From an uncultured Desulfovibrio sp. (lineage in GTDB: Bacteria; Desulfobacterota; Desulfovibrionia; Desulfovibrionales; Desulfovibrionaceae): DNA of 35,819 bases. The notes under the pieces were generated by a model. The model had not been told where the DNA came from and made no database searches. It was given only the letters and a program-made list of their open reading frames with translations. The position numbers were made by a program, and so were the translations under genes. This document shows positions 1 to 9,053 of the stretch, piece by piece (position 1 is the first letter of the stretch; each line of letters begins with the position of its first letter). The stretch spans positions 1 to 35,819 of the forward strand of contig NZ_CASDOY010000020.1 of NCBI RefSeq assembly GCF_949282365.1. The letters run 5' to 3'.

Positions 1-53
1 GCGCTTGAATGGCATTCAAGAGGTCAGGAGTTCAATTCTCCTCAGCTCCACCA
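1..53 (+). tRNA. tRNA-Ala (anticodon GGC), 5' part outside the window
   Basis: The window opens inside a tRNA. The anticodon stem CTTGA/TCAAG encloses the 7-nt loop ATGGCAT, giving anticodon GGC (alanine, GCC codons). It is followed by a T-arm with stem AGGAG/CTCCT around the loop TTCAATT, then the acceptor 3' strand, discriminator A at 50 and an encoded CCA at 51-53. The D-arm and 5' acceptor strand lie upstream of the window. The identity rests on the anticodon only. Confidence 0.88.
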
Positions 54-64
54 GAATGGAAATC

Positions 65-93
65 AGGGTTTGCGGAAACGCAGACCCTTTTTT
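65..93 (+). terminator. Rho-independent terminator after tRNA-Ala
   Basis: A 10-bp stem (AGGGTTTGCG / CGCAGACCCT, one G-U pair) closes a GAAA tetraloop and runs into five or more T. It lies 12 nt after the tRNA CCA, so it probably ends the tRNA transcript. Confidence 0.85.
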
Positions 94-450
94 CGTTTCT
101 GCGCCCGGCCCGCTGCTCGTGGTGCTGGCCGGCATGTCCGCTTTCCGGCGCTTCGCGGCCCGCGCCTGGTCCCGTCACGGGCGGGCAGGACCAGGCCCAA
201 GCGTCGTCAGCAGCGGCCCGCGCCGTTCACGGCCCCGTCATGCGGCCCCGCTGCGCGACGGGGCGGCCGGGAGCCCTGCGGCAGCGTCAGGCGCGCCGGT
301 CCCGTCACGGGAGCCGGGGCGCCGGCCATGTCCTGCCCCAGCCGCCGCGCGTCGTGCCACGGGCGGCAAGCCTCCTTCCCCCGGCCGGGATGTGCGTGCG
401 CGCACACTTGATACATGCGGCTTTGCCGTCCTATCAGGAGCGGTTCTTAC
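94..450. other. Intergenic region without a recognisable gene
   Basis: Very GC-rich sequence between the tRNA terminator and the ccmE promoter. Open frames here are long only because of GC content. Their translations are rich in Arg, Ala, Gly and Pro, carry no domain signature, and have no good ribosome binding site. Nothing else is seen except short inverted repeats. Confidence 0.6.
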
Positions 451-479
451 TTGTCAAAAGCACAGGCCTGTGCTAGGGT
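451..479 (+). promoter_or_regulatory. Candidate sigma-70 promoter for the ccm operon
   Basis: TTGTCA (451-456), a 17-nt spacer and TAGGGT (474-479) lie about 50 nt before the ccmE start. The -35 box is good and the -10 box is moderate. The spacer contains the dyad ACAGGCCTGT, which might be an operator. No experiment supports this assignment. Confidence 0.5.
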
Positions 480-530
480 CTATGGCAGTCCTGTACCGGG
501 ATGCCCTGTTTTTTCACGCAAGGAGACTCC

Positions 531-944
531 ATGCCCCGCAAGAAAAATACCTGTATGTATCTGGTGGCCGCGCTGCTGTTCCTGGGAGGTCTGGGCTATC
601 TGATGTTTTCCGGCCTGTCGGAGAACACCGTCTATTTCCTCAATGTCTCCGAAGCCAGGGCCGCCACGCCCGACAAGCTGCGCGCGGCCCGTCTGTTCGG
701 CACCGTGGCGCCCGACCATCTGCTCAAGAACGTGGACGGTCCCGGGGCCAGCTTCCTGCTGCAGGACAAGGACGACGCGGGCCTGACCCTGCCCGTGGTC
801 TACAGGGGCGCCGTGCCGGATACCTTCAAGGCCGGTGCCGAGGTCATCGTGGAAGGCGGCCTGCAGCCCGACGGCCGTTTCATGGCCAAGACCCTGATGA
901 CCAAGTGTCCTTCCAAGTACCAGAAGGAAAACCGCAAGAGTTAG
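531..944 (+). CDS. ccmE: Cytochrome c maturation heme chaperone CcmE (CxxxY type)
   Basis: CcmE takes heme exported by the CcmABCD complex, holds it covalently on the periplasmic face, and passes it to CcmF for attachment to apocytochrome c. The 137-aa product has a short basic N-terminus, one membrane anchor (about residues 9-27) and an OB-fold domain. Near the C-terminus the heme site reads C126-P-S-K-Y130, so the usual HxxxY histidine is a cysteine. That CxxxY form is known from Desulfovibrio and archaea. The start at 531 is chosen because AAGGAG lies just upstream; an in-frame ATG at 501 lacks this. It is the first gene of the ccm operon. A 9-bp perfect hairpin follows the stop immediately. 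Confidence 0.95.
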   Translation: MPRKKNTCMYLVAALLFLGGLGYLMFSGLSENTVYFLNVSEARAATPDKLRAARLFGTVAPDHLLKNVDGPGASFLLQDKDDAGLTLPVVYRGAVPDTFKAGAEVIVEGGLQPDGRFMAKTLMTKCPSKYQKENRKS

Positions 945-945
945 C

Positions 946-966
946 GGCGGCACGTCCCGTGCCGCC
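946..966 (+). other. Hairpin directly after ccmE
   Basis: GGCGGCACG and CGTGCCGCC form a perfect 9-bp stem with a 3-nt loop, starting 2 nt after the ccmE stop. There is no T-tract, so it is not a standard terminator. It could stabilise the ccmE message 3' end or partly attenuate transcription into ccmF. The remaining 240 nt to ccmF hold no gene I can support. Confidence 0.5.
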
Positions 967-1205
967 TGCCGTGCCGCGCGGCAGGGCTGCTCGCGCAGTC
1001 CGGTCCCGTGGCGCGGGCGGTCCCGTGCGCGTGCCATGGCAGCCGCCGGGCGCGGAGGCCCTGCGGACGGCGCCCTGCGCTGTCCCGGTCCCGGAGCGGC
1101 GCTGACCGCAGCGTTTACTGGCAAACGGCCCTGCCCTCCGGGTACGGCCGCCCCCTCACCGGAAGTGAGCCGCCATGCCGGACGTGGCGAGCCCAAAGGA
1201 GCCCC

Positions 1206-3155
<1,950 letters not shown>

Positions 3156-3162
3156 GGCCGCC

Positions 3163-3888
3163 ATGCTGCGTCTTGAGAACCTGGCCAAGCTCTATGGCCT
3201 CAAGGTGGTCTTCAAGGGCGTGAGCTGCCGCTTCACGGCGGGCAGCATCAGCCTGCTGGCCGGCGGCAACGGCGCGGGCAAGAGCACGCTCCTGCGCATC
3301 ATCGCCGGGCTTTCCCGCCCCTCGGCCGGCGAGGTCGTCCGCGACGGCACGGGCGCGGGCGGCGCGCCCCGGGAGGACGGGCCCAGCCTGGCCTATCTGG
3401 GCCACGCCACCTTCGTCTATCCGGGCCTGAGCGCGCTGGAGAACCTGGGCTTCTGGGCCCGGGCCCACGGCCTGCGCCCCTCGCGGGAAAGGCTGCTGGC
3501 CCTGCTGGACCATGTGGGGCTGGCGGCCCATGCCGAGGAGCGGGCCGGGGTCTTTTCGCGCGGCATGGCCCAGCGCCTGAACCTGGCGCGGGTGCTGCTG
3601 CTGGAGGCCGACCTGCTGCTGCTGGACGAGCCCGGCACGGGTCTGGACGTCAACTCCATGGCCCTGGTGCGGCGCGAGATGCTGGCCGCCCGGGAGCGCG
3701 GGGCCTGCGTCATCGTGGTCAGCCACGATCTGGCGGGCGACAGCCCCCTGGCCGACCGCCTGCTGCTGCTGGAGGGCCGCCGTCTGGCCTATGACGGCCC
3801 GCCCGAAGGTCTGGCCGGCGTGGCTTCCGTACTCAACAGCGGCCGGGGGACCGGCGCGGCGGCCGCCGCCGGGGAGGTGGCCCCATGA
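3163..3888 (+). CDS. ccmA: ABC transporter ATP-binding protein CcmA
   Basis: This is the cytoplasmic ATPase of the CcmABCD complex, which releases heme-loaded CcmE from CcmC. The 241-aa product has the Walker A motif GGNGAGKST (residues 34-42) and the Walker B segment LLLLDEPGTGLD. Its signature is a degenerate FSRGMAQRLNLAR in place of LSGGQ, a deviation of the kind common in CcmA. The H-loop is in IVVSHDL. It begins 7 nt after ccmF and its last codon overlaps the ccmB start (ATGA), which implies translational coupling. The C-terminal 20 residues are Gly/Ala-rich and probably disordered. Confidence 0.95.
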   Translation: MLRLENLAKLYGLKVVFKGVSCRFTAGSISLLAGGNGAGKSTLLRIIAGLSRPSAGEVVRDGTGAGGAPREDGPSLAYLGHATFVYPGLSALENLGFWARAHGLRPSRERLLALLDHVGLAAHAEERAGVFSRGMAQRLNLARVLLLEADLLLLDEPGTGLDVNSMALVRREMLAARERGACVIVVSHDLAGDSPLADRLLLLEGRRLAYDGPPEGLAGVASVLNSGRGTGAAAAAGEVAP

Positions 3889-4562
3889 TCTCTTTTGCCC
3901 TGACCGTGGCCCGCAAGGACCTGCTGCTGACCTTCACCCGGGGCAGCGGTCTGGTGCAGGGCCTGCTGCTGGGCCTGCTGCTGCTCTTCGTGTTCAGCCT
4001 CTCGCAGGGCGTGGGCGAACGCATGAGCCCGCAGGGCGCGGGCGCGGTCTTCTGGCTGGGCTCGGCCTTCTGCCAGGTGCTGATCTTCAATACCCTCTAC
4101 GCGCTGGAAGAAGCCAACGGCGCGCGCCTGGGCCTGCTGCTGGCCCCGGCACCGGTCCAGGCGGTCTGGCTGGGCAAGGCCCTGGCCGGGCTCCTGCTGC
4201 TGCTGGTGGCGCAGCTCTTCTTCCTGCCTGCGGCGGTGGTCTTCTTGTCGCAGGAGATCGGCGCGCTCTGGCCCGTGGGCCTAGGCACGCTCCTGCTGGT
4301 GGACGTGGGCATGTGCGCGCTGGGCTCGCTGCTGGGCGCGCTCTCGCAGGGCGGCGCGGCGCGCGAGTCCCTGCTGAGCATCGTGCTCTTCCCCCTGCTG
4401 GTGCCCCTGCTGCTGGCGGGTATCGGCGTGGCGGCCCAGGTCTTCGGTGCGCCCGCCCCGGACGGCCCGGCCTCGTGGATCGGGCTGGCCGCCGCCTTTG
4501 ACGGCGTCTTTCTGGCTGCCGGACTGTTGCTGTTCGGCTTCATGTATTCGGGAGACGAATGA
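3885..4562 (+). CDS. ccmB: Heme exporter membrane subunit CcmB
   Basis: This is the membrane partner of CcmA in the CcmABCD complex. The 225-aa protein is almost entirely hydrophobic, with about six transmembrane helices, as is usual for CcmB (about 220 aa). It opens with FALTVARKDLLLTFTRG, the amphipathic N-terminus typical of the family. Its ATG overlaps the ccmA stop and its own stop overlaps the ccmC start, both as ATGA. That supports tight stoichiometric coupling with its neighbours. No signal peptide is present or expected. Confidence 0.95.
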   Translation: MISFALTVARKDLLLTFTRGSGLVQGLLLGLLLLFVFSLSQGVGERMSPQGAGAVFWLGSAFCQVLIFNTLYALEEANGARLGLLLAPAPVQAVWLGKALAGLLLLLVAQLFFLPAAVVFLSQEIGALWPVGLGTLLLVDVGMCALGSLLGALSQGGAARESLLSIVLFPLLVPLLLAGIGVAAQVFGAPAPDGPASWIGLAAAFDGVFLAAGLLLFGFMYSGDE

Positions 4563-5245
4563 TGCAACGAGCCTTTTCCGTGTGGCCTGTCCTGCTGGTG
4601 CTGCTGGGCGGCGCGGCGCTGGCGGCCTGCCAGTGGCTGATCTTCTTCTACGCGCCCGTGGAGGCCCAGCTGGGCCTGATGCAGAAGGTCTTTTACACCC
4701 ACCTGCCCCTGGCCTGGTGGGCGCTGATGAGTTTCCTGGTGGTCTTCCTGGCCTCCATCGCCTACCTGTTCCGGCGCTCCCCGGCCGCCGACCGCCTGTG
4801 CGCGGCCGCGGCGGAAGTGGGCGTGCTGCTGGCCGGTCTGGCCCTGGTCACGGGCATGATCTGGGCCCGCCGCTCCTGGGGCGTCTGGTGGACGTGGGAT
4901 CCCCGCCTGACCACCACCCTGGTCATGTGGTTCATCTACGCCGGCTATCTGGTGCTGCGCGGCCTCGACCTGCCGCCCCAGCGCAAGCGCATGATCTGCG
5001 CCGTGGTGGGCGTGGTGGCCTTTCTGGACGTGCCGCTGGTCTTCCTGTCGGCGCGTCTGTGGCGTTCCATCCATCCGGCGGTCTTCGCTTCCAAGGGCGG
5101 CGGGCTGGAACCGGAGATGAAGCTGACGGTCATGGCCTGCGTGGCGGCCATGGGCCTGTTCTGGGCCGGACTGGTCTGGCTGCGCGCCCGCCAGCTGGGC
5201 CTGCGCGACAGGCTGGACAGCCTGCGCCTGCGGACGGAGGACTGA
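4559..5245 (+). CDS. ccmC: Heme handling protein CcmC
   Basis: CcmC binds heme at the periplasmic face and loads it onto CcmE. The 228-aa product has six predicted membrane helices and the tryptophan-rich motif WWTWDPRLTT at residues 110-119. This is the same WWD domain type as in CcmF. A conserved periplasmic histidine is plausible in YTHLPLAWW (about residue 47) and another in the loop around WRSIHP. It overlaps ccmB by 4 nt. About 80 nt separate it from ccmD. Confidence 0.96.
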   Translation: MMQRAFSVWPVLLVLLGGAALAACQWLIFFYAPVEAQLGLMQKVFYTHLPLAWWALMSFLVVFLASIAYLFRRSPAADRLCAAAAEVGVLLAGLALVTGMIWARRSWGVWWTWDPRLTTTLVMWFIYAGYLVLRGLDLPPQRKRMICAVVGVVAFLDVPLVFLSARLWRSIHPAVFASKGGGLEPEMKLTVMACVAAMGLFWAGLVWLRARQLGLRDRLDSLRLRTED

Positions 5246-5324
5246 GAGCTTTTGGCAGGGGCCGGCACCCGCCGCCCTGACGACAACGCAGACAAGCGGG
5301 CTGGCCCGCTTTCAAGGAGTATCT

Positions 5325-5462
5325 ATGGACAGCAATTTCCTGTGGCTGGCAGCGGCCGGGGCCGCCGTCTGGCTGGGTCTGGCCGCGTATCTGGTCTTCA
5401 TGGGCTGTGCCCAGCGGCGTCTGGACGCCCGTCTGCGCCAGATGGAGCTTTTGCATGACTGA
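5325..5462 (+). CDS. ccmD: Small membrane protein CcmD
   Basis: A 45-residue product with one N-terminal membrane helix (about residues 4-28) and a basic, Arg-rich tail. This is the size and layout of CcmD, the small subunit that stabilises the CcmC-CcmE complex and is needed for release of holo-CcmE. CcmD is poorly conserved, so the call rests on position between ccmC and a TPR gene, on topology, and on a clean ribosome binding site (AAGGAG at 5314-5319). The last 8 nt overlap the next gene, which suggests translational coupling. Confidence 0.82.
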   Translation: MDSNFLWLAAAGAAVWLGLAAYLVFMGCAQRRLDARLRQMELLHD

Positions 5463-6009
5463 TGCCCGCCTTTCCTTCACCGCCCGCGCCATCATCCTGC
5501 TGCTGGGCCTGGGCCTGCTGGTCATGCTGGGCGTCACCGTCAAGGAGCGCATCAGCCATCCGCATCTGGTGACGGAGCGCCCCACGGCGCCCCAGACCGC
5601 CATGCCGGAGCAGAACCCCCTGGGCCGCCTGATGCAGCAGGTGGCCGCCGAGCCCACCAACAAGACCGCCCTGATGCATCTGGCCGAGCATCTCATGGCC
5701 ACCCAGGAATGGGACGCCGCGGCCACCTTTGCCCAGCGCGCCGTGGCCCTGGACGTCAACGACCCCCAGCCGCTCTACATGCTGGGCGTCATCCTGCACA
5801 ACCAGGGCAAGCCGCAGGAAGCGGCCGAGACCCTGGAAAAGGTGGTGGCCCTGAAGGACGGGGCCCCGGTGCGCTACAGCCTGGGCGTGCTCTATACCTA
5901 CTTCCTGCAGCAGAAGGACAAGGGCCGCGCCCACTGGGAGGCCGGCCTCAAGGATCCCGGCATCTCGCCCCAGCTGCGCGAAGCCATCGAACAGGAACTG
6001 AACAAATAG
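5455..6009 (+). CDS. Membrane-anchored TPR protein of cytochrome c maturation (CcmI/NrfG-like)
   Basis: A 184-aa product with one N-terminal membrane helix (about residues 10-30), followed by tetratricopeptide-type helix pairs. Examples are ALMHLAEHLMATQEWDAAAT and PLYMLGVILHNQGKPQEAAE. TPR proteins of this kind (CcmI/CycH, NrfG) hold the apocytochrome C-terminus for the heme lyase. The start at 5455 overlaps ccmD and gives the helix directly after the N-terminus; a longer reading from 5407 runs through ccmD. It is the last gene of the operon and is followed by a terminator. I see no CcmG or CcmH thioredoxin-type subunit in the window. Confidence 0.8.
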   Translation: MTDARLSFTARAIILLLGLGLLVMLGVTVKERISHPHLVTERPTAPQTAMPEQNPLGRLMQQVAAEPTNKTALMHLAEHLMATQEWDAAATFAQRAVALDVNDPQPLYMLGVILHNQGKPQEAAETLEKVVALKDGAPVRYSLGVLYTYFLQQKDKGRAHWEAGLKDPGISPQLREAIEQELNK

Positions 6010-6033
6010 CGGCCTGCCGCCGCGGACAGCATC

Positions 6034-6065
6034 GGGGGCACTCCATCGGGGTGCCCTTTTTGCGT
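6034..6065 (+). terminator. Terminator of the ccm operon
   Basis: The stem GGGCACTCC / GGGGTGCCC (one G-U pair) is followed by TTTTT, starting about 25 nt after the stop of the TPR gene. The sequence from here to 6270 is GC-rich, and I see no gene in it. Confidence 0.82.
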
Positions 6066-6270
6066 GGCGGCCGTCCGGCGCGGCCTGCAGCGCTCCCGTG
6101 GCCCGTCCTCCGTCCGCCCCCGGTACGGGCCGCCGCCGTCCTGTCCGGCCCGCTGTCCGTGCCGCCCGGTCCCGGGGGCCGCCCGGCCTGCCGTCGTCCT
6201 GTGCGTCCGGCGCGCCCTGTCCGGCCGGCCTGCCGTCCTTGGTGCGGGGCCGCCGCAGGCGGCCAAAAGT

Positions 6271-6300
6271 GTTCCGCAGGGGGGAAAATCGTTCCCTGCG
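6271..6300. promoter_or_regulatory. Candidate operator upstream of tunR
   Basis: An inverted repeat CGCAGGG (6275-6281) / CCCTGCG (6294-6300) with a 12-nt, partly AT-rich centre lies just upstream of the tunR promoter boxes. The 9-mer GTTCCGCAG at its left edge recurs in front of tupA (7393-7401). TunR of Desulfovibrio is known to control tungstate and molybdate transport genes, so this may be its site. The assignment is inference. Confidence 0.35.
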
Positions 6301-6311
6301 CCGCCGAAAAC

Positions 6312-6340
6312 GTGACAAGGCCGGGGAAATGTCGTATGCC
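6312..6340 (+). promoter_or_regulatory. Candidate promoter of tunR
   Basis: GTGACA (6312-6317), a 17-nt spacer and TATGCC (6335-6340) lie 45 nt before the tunR start. Both boxes are partial matches to the sigma-70 consensus. They are supported mainly by spacing and by the adjacent dyad. Confidence 0.35.
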
Positions 6341-6384
6341 TGCCCCGTCTTCACGAGACGTTCAGCCCGCAAGAGAGACGCGCC

Positions 6385-7371
6385 GTGTCCCATCTGACCC
6401 GAGAAAAACTGGAAGCCCTGTCCCGCTGCTGGGAACAGTGGGAGAGCGAGGCCGCCACGCCCCAGCGCAAGGTGGCGCGCGCCCGGCTGCATCTACTCTT
6501 CCTGCTGCTGCGTTACGGCGGCCTGCGTCTGGGCGAGGCCCTGGATCTGGACGCGCACAAGGATGTGGACACCGTCACCGGCATGGTGCATGTGCCCGGG
6601 CCCAACAGCCGCGACGTGCTCCTGCCCCTGAGCGCCATGCGCCATGTGCGCCGCATCCTGAGCCTGCCCGAAGCCGCGGACATGGGCCGGGACTTTTTGC
6701 GCTTCGACCAGGGCTTCATCCGCAAGAGCTTCTATGCCGTGGCCCGTCCGCTGGGTCTGGACCGGGCCATGGTGGGGCCGCGCGCCATCCGCTACGCCCG
6801 GGGGCTGGAGCTTTTGGACCTGCATGTGCCGGTCAATCTGGTGCAGAAGTTCCTGGGCCAGCAGAAGGCCTCGCAGATAGCGGCCTTCCTCAACTTTTCC
6901 GACGGCGCGGCGCGGCGTATGGTGCAGGACAAGACCCTGGGCCCCGCCGCCGGCACGGACCCGCTCTGCAATTCCTTCCTGGGCATCGTGGAGGACATGG
7001 CCGTGGGCATGCGCATGGCCTCGGTGAGCGTGCGCACCTTCGCGGACATGCGCCTCAGCGTGCAGTGCAGCACGCGCCGCTTCGTGCACATGGAGATCCA
7101 CAGCAACCAGGTGGTCACCGTGCTGGTGGACCCTGAGCAGATCGTACTCGCGCGCGCCCGCGCCGTCCTCAGCATGGGCAACTGTCTGCCCTGCACGGTG
7201 CAGAGCATCCATCAGGATCAGGTGGAGTCCTTCGTCTCGCTGGAGCTGGCCGACGGCTCGCGCCTGTGCGCCACGGTGGAGACGCCGGGCCTGCAGCGCC
7301 TGGGCATCCGCGAAGGCCAGCAAGTCTGGGCCCATTTCCCGGCACGGGCCGCGCGCCTGTGTCTGGACTGA
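6385..7371 (+). CDS. tunR: Tungstate-responsive regulator TunR (recombinase-fold DNA-binding domain plus TOBE)
   Basis: The 328-aa product joins a tyrosine-recombinase-like domain (about residues 30-175) to a C-terminal TOBE oxyanion-binding domain (about 260-327, starting GNCLPCTVQSI). This is the architecture of TunR, the tungstate-responsive repressor described in sulfate reducers. The recombinase catalytic set is broken: the first Arg is kept (GLR48LGEAL), HxxR reads R133-A-I-R136, the later His is Gln159, and the nucleophilic Tyr position is Phe168. It should bind DNA without recombining it. The start is GTG, preceded by a weak AAGAGAG; the ATG codons further in would remove the first helix. 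It lies 68 nt before tupA, its likely target. Confidence 0.88.
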   Translation: MSHLTREKLEALSRCWEQWESEAATPQRKVARARLHLLFLLLRYGGLRLGEALDLDAHKDVDTVTGMVHVPGPNSRDVLLPLSAMRHVRRILSLPEAADMGRDFLRFDQGFIRKSFYAVARPLGLDRAMVGPRAIRYARGLELLDLHVPVNLVQKFLGQQKASQIAAFLNFSDGAARRMVQDKTLGPAAGTDPLCNSFLGIVEDMAVGMRMASVSVRTFADMRLSVQCSTRRFVHMEIHSNQVVTVLVDPEQIVLARARAVLSMGNCLPCTVQSIHQDQVESFVSLELADGSRLCATVETPGLQRLGIREGQQVWAHFPARAARLCLD

Positions 7372-7386
7372 TGTTTCCCGCAAGGG

Positions 7387-7408
7387 GCCGCCGTTCCGCA
7401 GCGGCGGC
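7387..7408 (+). promoter_or_regulatory. Hairpin / possible TunR site in front of tupA
   Basis: GCCGCCG and CGGCGGC form a perfect 7-bp stem around the loop TTCCGCAG. No T-tract follows. The 9-mer GTTCCGCAG shared with the dyad upstream of tunR sits across the loop. It could be an operator, an mRNA stabiliser or an attenuator element; the sequence does not decide. Confidence 0.35.
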
Positions 7409-7439
7409 ATCGTGTCATCCAACTTCAAGGAGTCGTATC

Positions 7440-8261
7440 ATGAACAAGCTGAAAAAACTCTTCCTGCCCGTGCTGGCCGCCGCCTTCCTGGCCGCCCCGG
7501 CCCAGGCTGCCGACACGCTGATGATGGCCACCACCACCAGCACCCAGGACACCGGCCTGCTGGAGTTCCTGGCCCCCACCTTCCAGAAGGAAACGGGCAT
7601 CGAACTCAAGTGGGTGGCCGTGGGCACCGGCAAGGCCCTGGAGATCGCCAAGAACTGTGACGCCGACGTGCTGCTGGTGCACGCCCCCGCCGCGGAAAAG
7701 GAATTCGTCAAGGCCGGTCACGGCATCGACCGCCGTCAGGTGATGTACAACGACTTCGTGCTGGTGGGCCCCAAGGCCGACCCCGCGGGCGTCAAGGGCA
7801 AGGACACCGCCGCCGCCCTCAAGACCATCGCCGACAAGAAGGCCGGTTTCGTGAGCCGCGGCGACCAGTCCGGCACCCACAAGGCCGAACAGAAGCTCTG
7901 GAAGCAGTCCGGCCTCAACCCCGACAAGGAAGCCTTCTACATCTCCGCCGGCCAGGGCATGATGGCCACCCTGAACATGGCTGCCGAAAAGGGCGCCTAC
8001 AGCCTCACCGACCGCGGCACCTGGATCAAGTTCAACGCCCAGCAGGGCGCCAGGAACCCGCTGGCCATCGTGGTCGAAGGCGACAAGGCCCTGTTCAACC
8101 AGTACAGCGTCATCACCGTGAACCCCCAGCAGTGCCCCAAGACCAAGGCCGCCCTGGGCAAGAAGTTCGAAGACTGGTGGGTCTCCCCCGCCACCCAGAA
8201 GCGCATCGCCGAGTTCAAGCTGGAAGGCAAGCAGCTCTTCTTCCCCAACGCCGGCAAGTAA
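7440..8261 (+). CDS. tupA: Tungstate ABC transporter substrate-binding protein TupA
   Basis: TupA is the periplasmic receptor that binds tungstate with very high affinity and delivers it to TupBC. The 273-aa precursor has a typical signal peptide (Lys-rich start, hydrophobic core, cleavage after AQA at residue 23). The hallmark ATTTSTQDTGLL follows at about residues 30-41; its Thr/Ser residues contact the oxyanion. A second ligand segment, SRGDQSGTHKAE, lies in the middle of the protein. This motif set separates TupA from molybdate (ModA) and sulfate receptors. AAGGAG at 7427-7432 fixes the start. It is followed by a terminator-like hairpin before tupB, which would let TupA be made in excess over the membrane subunits. 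Confidence 0.96.
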   Translation: MNKLKKLFLPVLAAAFLAAPAQAADTLMMATTTSTQDTGLLEFLAPTFQKETGIELKWVAVGTGKALEIAKNCDADVLLVHAPAAEKEFVKAGHGIDRRQVMYNDFVLVGPKADPAGVKGKDTAAALKTIADKKAGFVSRGDQSGTHKAEQKLWKQSGLNPDKEAFYISAGQGMMATLNMAAEKGAYSLTDRGTWIKFNAQQGARNPLAIVVEGDKALFNQYSVITVNPQQCPKTKAALGKKFEDWWVSPATQKRIAEFKLEGKQLFFPNAGK

Positions 8262-8280
8262 GCCCCGTTGGCGCGTCACG

Positions 8281-8315
8281 GCGGGGACGGCCTTTGGGCC
8301 GCCCCCGTCTTTTTT
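8281..8315 (+). terminator. Terminator / attenuator between tupA and tupB
   Basis: A GC-rich stem (GGGGACGGCC with GGCCGCCCCC, one mismatch) is followed by a run of six T. It ends about 40 nt before tupB. In binding-protein-dependent transporters such partial terminators lower expression of the permease and ATPase relative to the receptor; that role is inferred here. Confidence 0.75.
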
Positions 8316-8357
8316 CCCGATCTTCCCGGATCTTCTCCGTCGCATCTCTGGTGATCT

Positions 8358-9053
8358 ATGGACTATCTGGTCAACGGCTTCTGGGGCGCTTTCGCCCTGC
8401 TGGCCCATATGGACGACGCCACGCTCTCGGCCATCTCGGCCACCCTGGTGTCCACGTCCTATGCCATGGCCGCCGCGCTGCTGCTGGGCCTGCCCACGGG
8501 CTTTGCCCTGGGCTATTGCGATTTTCCCGGCAAGCGCGTCCTGCGCCTCATCTCCGACACCCTGCTGGCCTTCCCCACCGTGCTCATCGGCCTGCTGGTC
8601 TATGCCTTCATCACCTATCGCGGCCCGCTGGGCGAATGGGGCCTGCTCTTCACCCTGCCGGGCATGGCCATCGGCCAGACCCTGCTGGCCCTGCCCATCG
8701 TGGTCTCGTGGGTGGCCCAGGCCGTGGAAGGCCTCGACCCCCGCTGCCGCCAGACCCTGCTCACCCTGGGCGCGCGGCCCCTGCAGCTGGCCTGGCTGAG
8801 CCTGTGCGAAGTGCGCTTCGCCATCGCCATGGTCTGCCTGACCGCCTTCGGCCGCGTCATCACCGAGGTGGGCATCGCCATGATGCTGGGCGGCAACGTG
8901 CGCTATCACACCCGCACCATGACCACGGCCATCGCGCTGGAGACCAGCAAGGGCGAGTTCGCCCAGGGCATCGCCCTGGGGCTGGTGCTGCTGTTCATGG
9001 CCTTTGTCATCAACCTGCTCATGACCGTCATCAAGCACCGGGGGCGCATATGA
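8358..9053 (+). CDS. tupB: Tungstate ABC transporter permease TupB
   Basis: This is the membrane channel subunit of the tungstate importer. The 231-aa product is hydrophobic, with about five or six transmembrane helices. It has the binding-protein-dependent permease EAA loop, seen as TLGARPLQLAWLSLCEVRFA (about residues 135-154) and continuing to the conserved glycine of FGRVITEVG. The ribosome binding site is weak (GGTGAT), which fits low translation compared with tupA. Its TGA stop overlaps the tupC start as ATGA. The alternative would be another anion permease, but the neighbouring tupA decides the substrate. Confidence 0.93.
   Translation: MDYLVNGFWGAFALLAHMDDATLSAISATLVSTSYAMAAALLLGLPTGFALGYCDFPGKRVLRLISDTLLAFPTVLIGLLVYAFITYRGPLGEWGLLFTLPGMAIGQTLLALPIVVSWVAQAVEGLDPRCRQTLLTLGARPLQLAWLSLCEVRFAIAMVCLTAFGRVITEVGIAMMLGGNVRYHTRTMTTAIALETSKGEFAQGIALGLVLLFMAFVINLLMTVIKHRGRI

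Noticed and set aside
1..53. tRNA-Ala as an integration site for a genomic island
   Set aside because: No integrase and no copy of the tRNA 3' end were seen further on in the window.
6385..7371. Phage-type tyrosine integrase
   Set aside because: The recombinase-like part lacks the catalytic Tyr and His residues and is fused to a TOBE domain beside tupABC, so it is the regulator TunR. No attachment sites or other phage genes are near.
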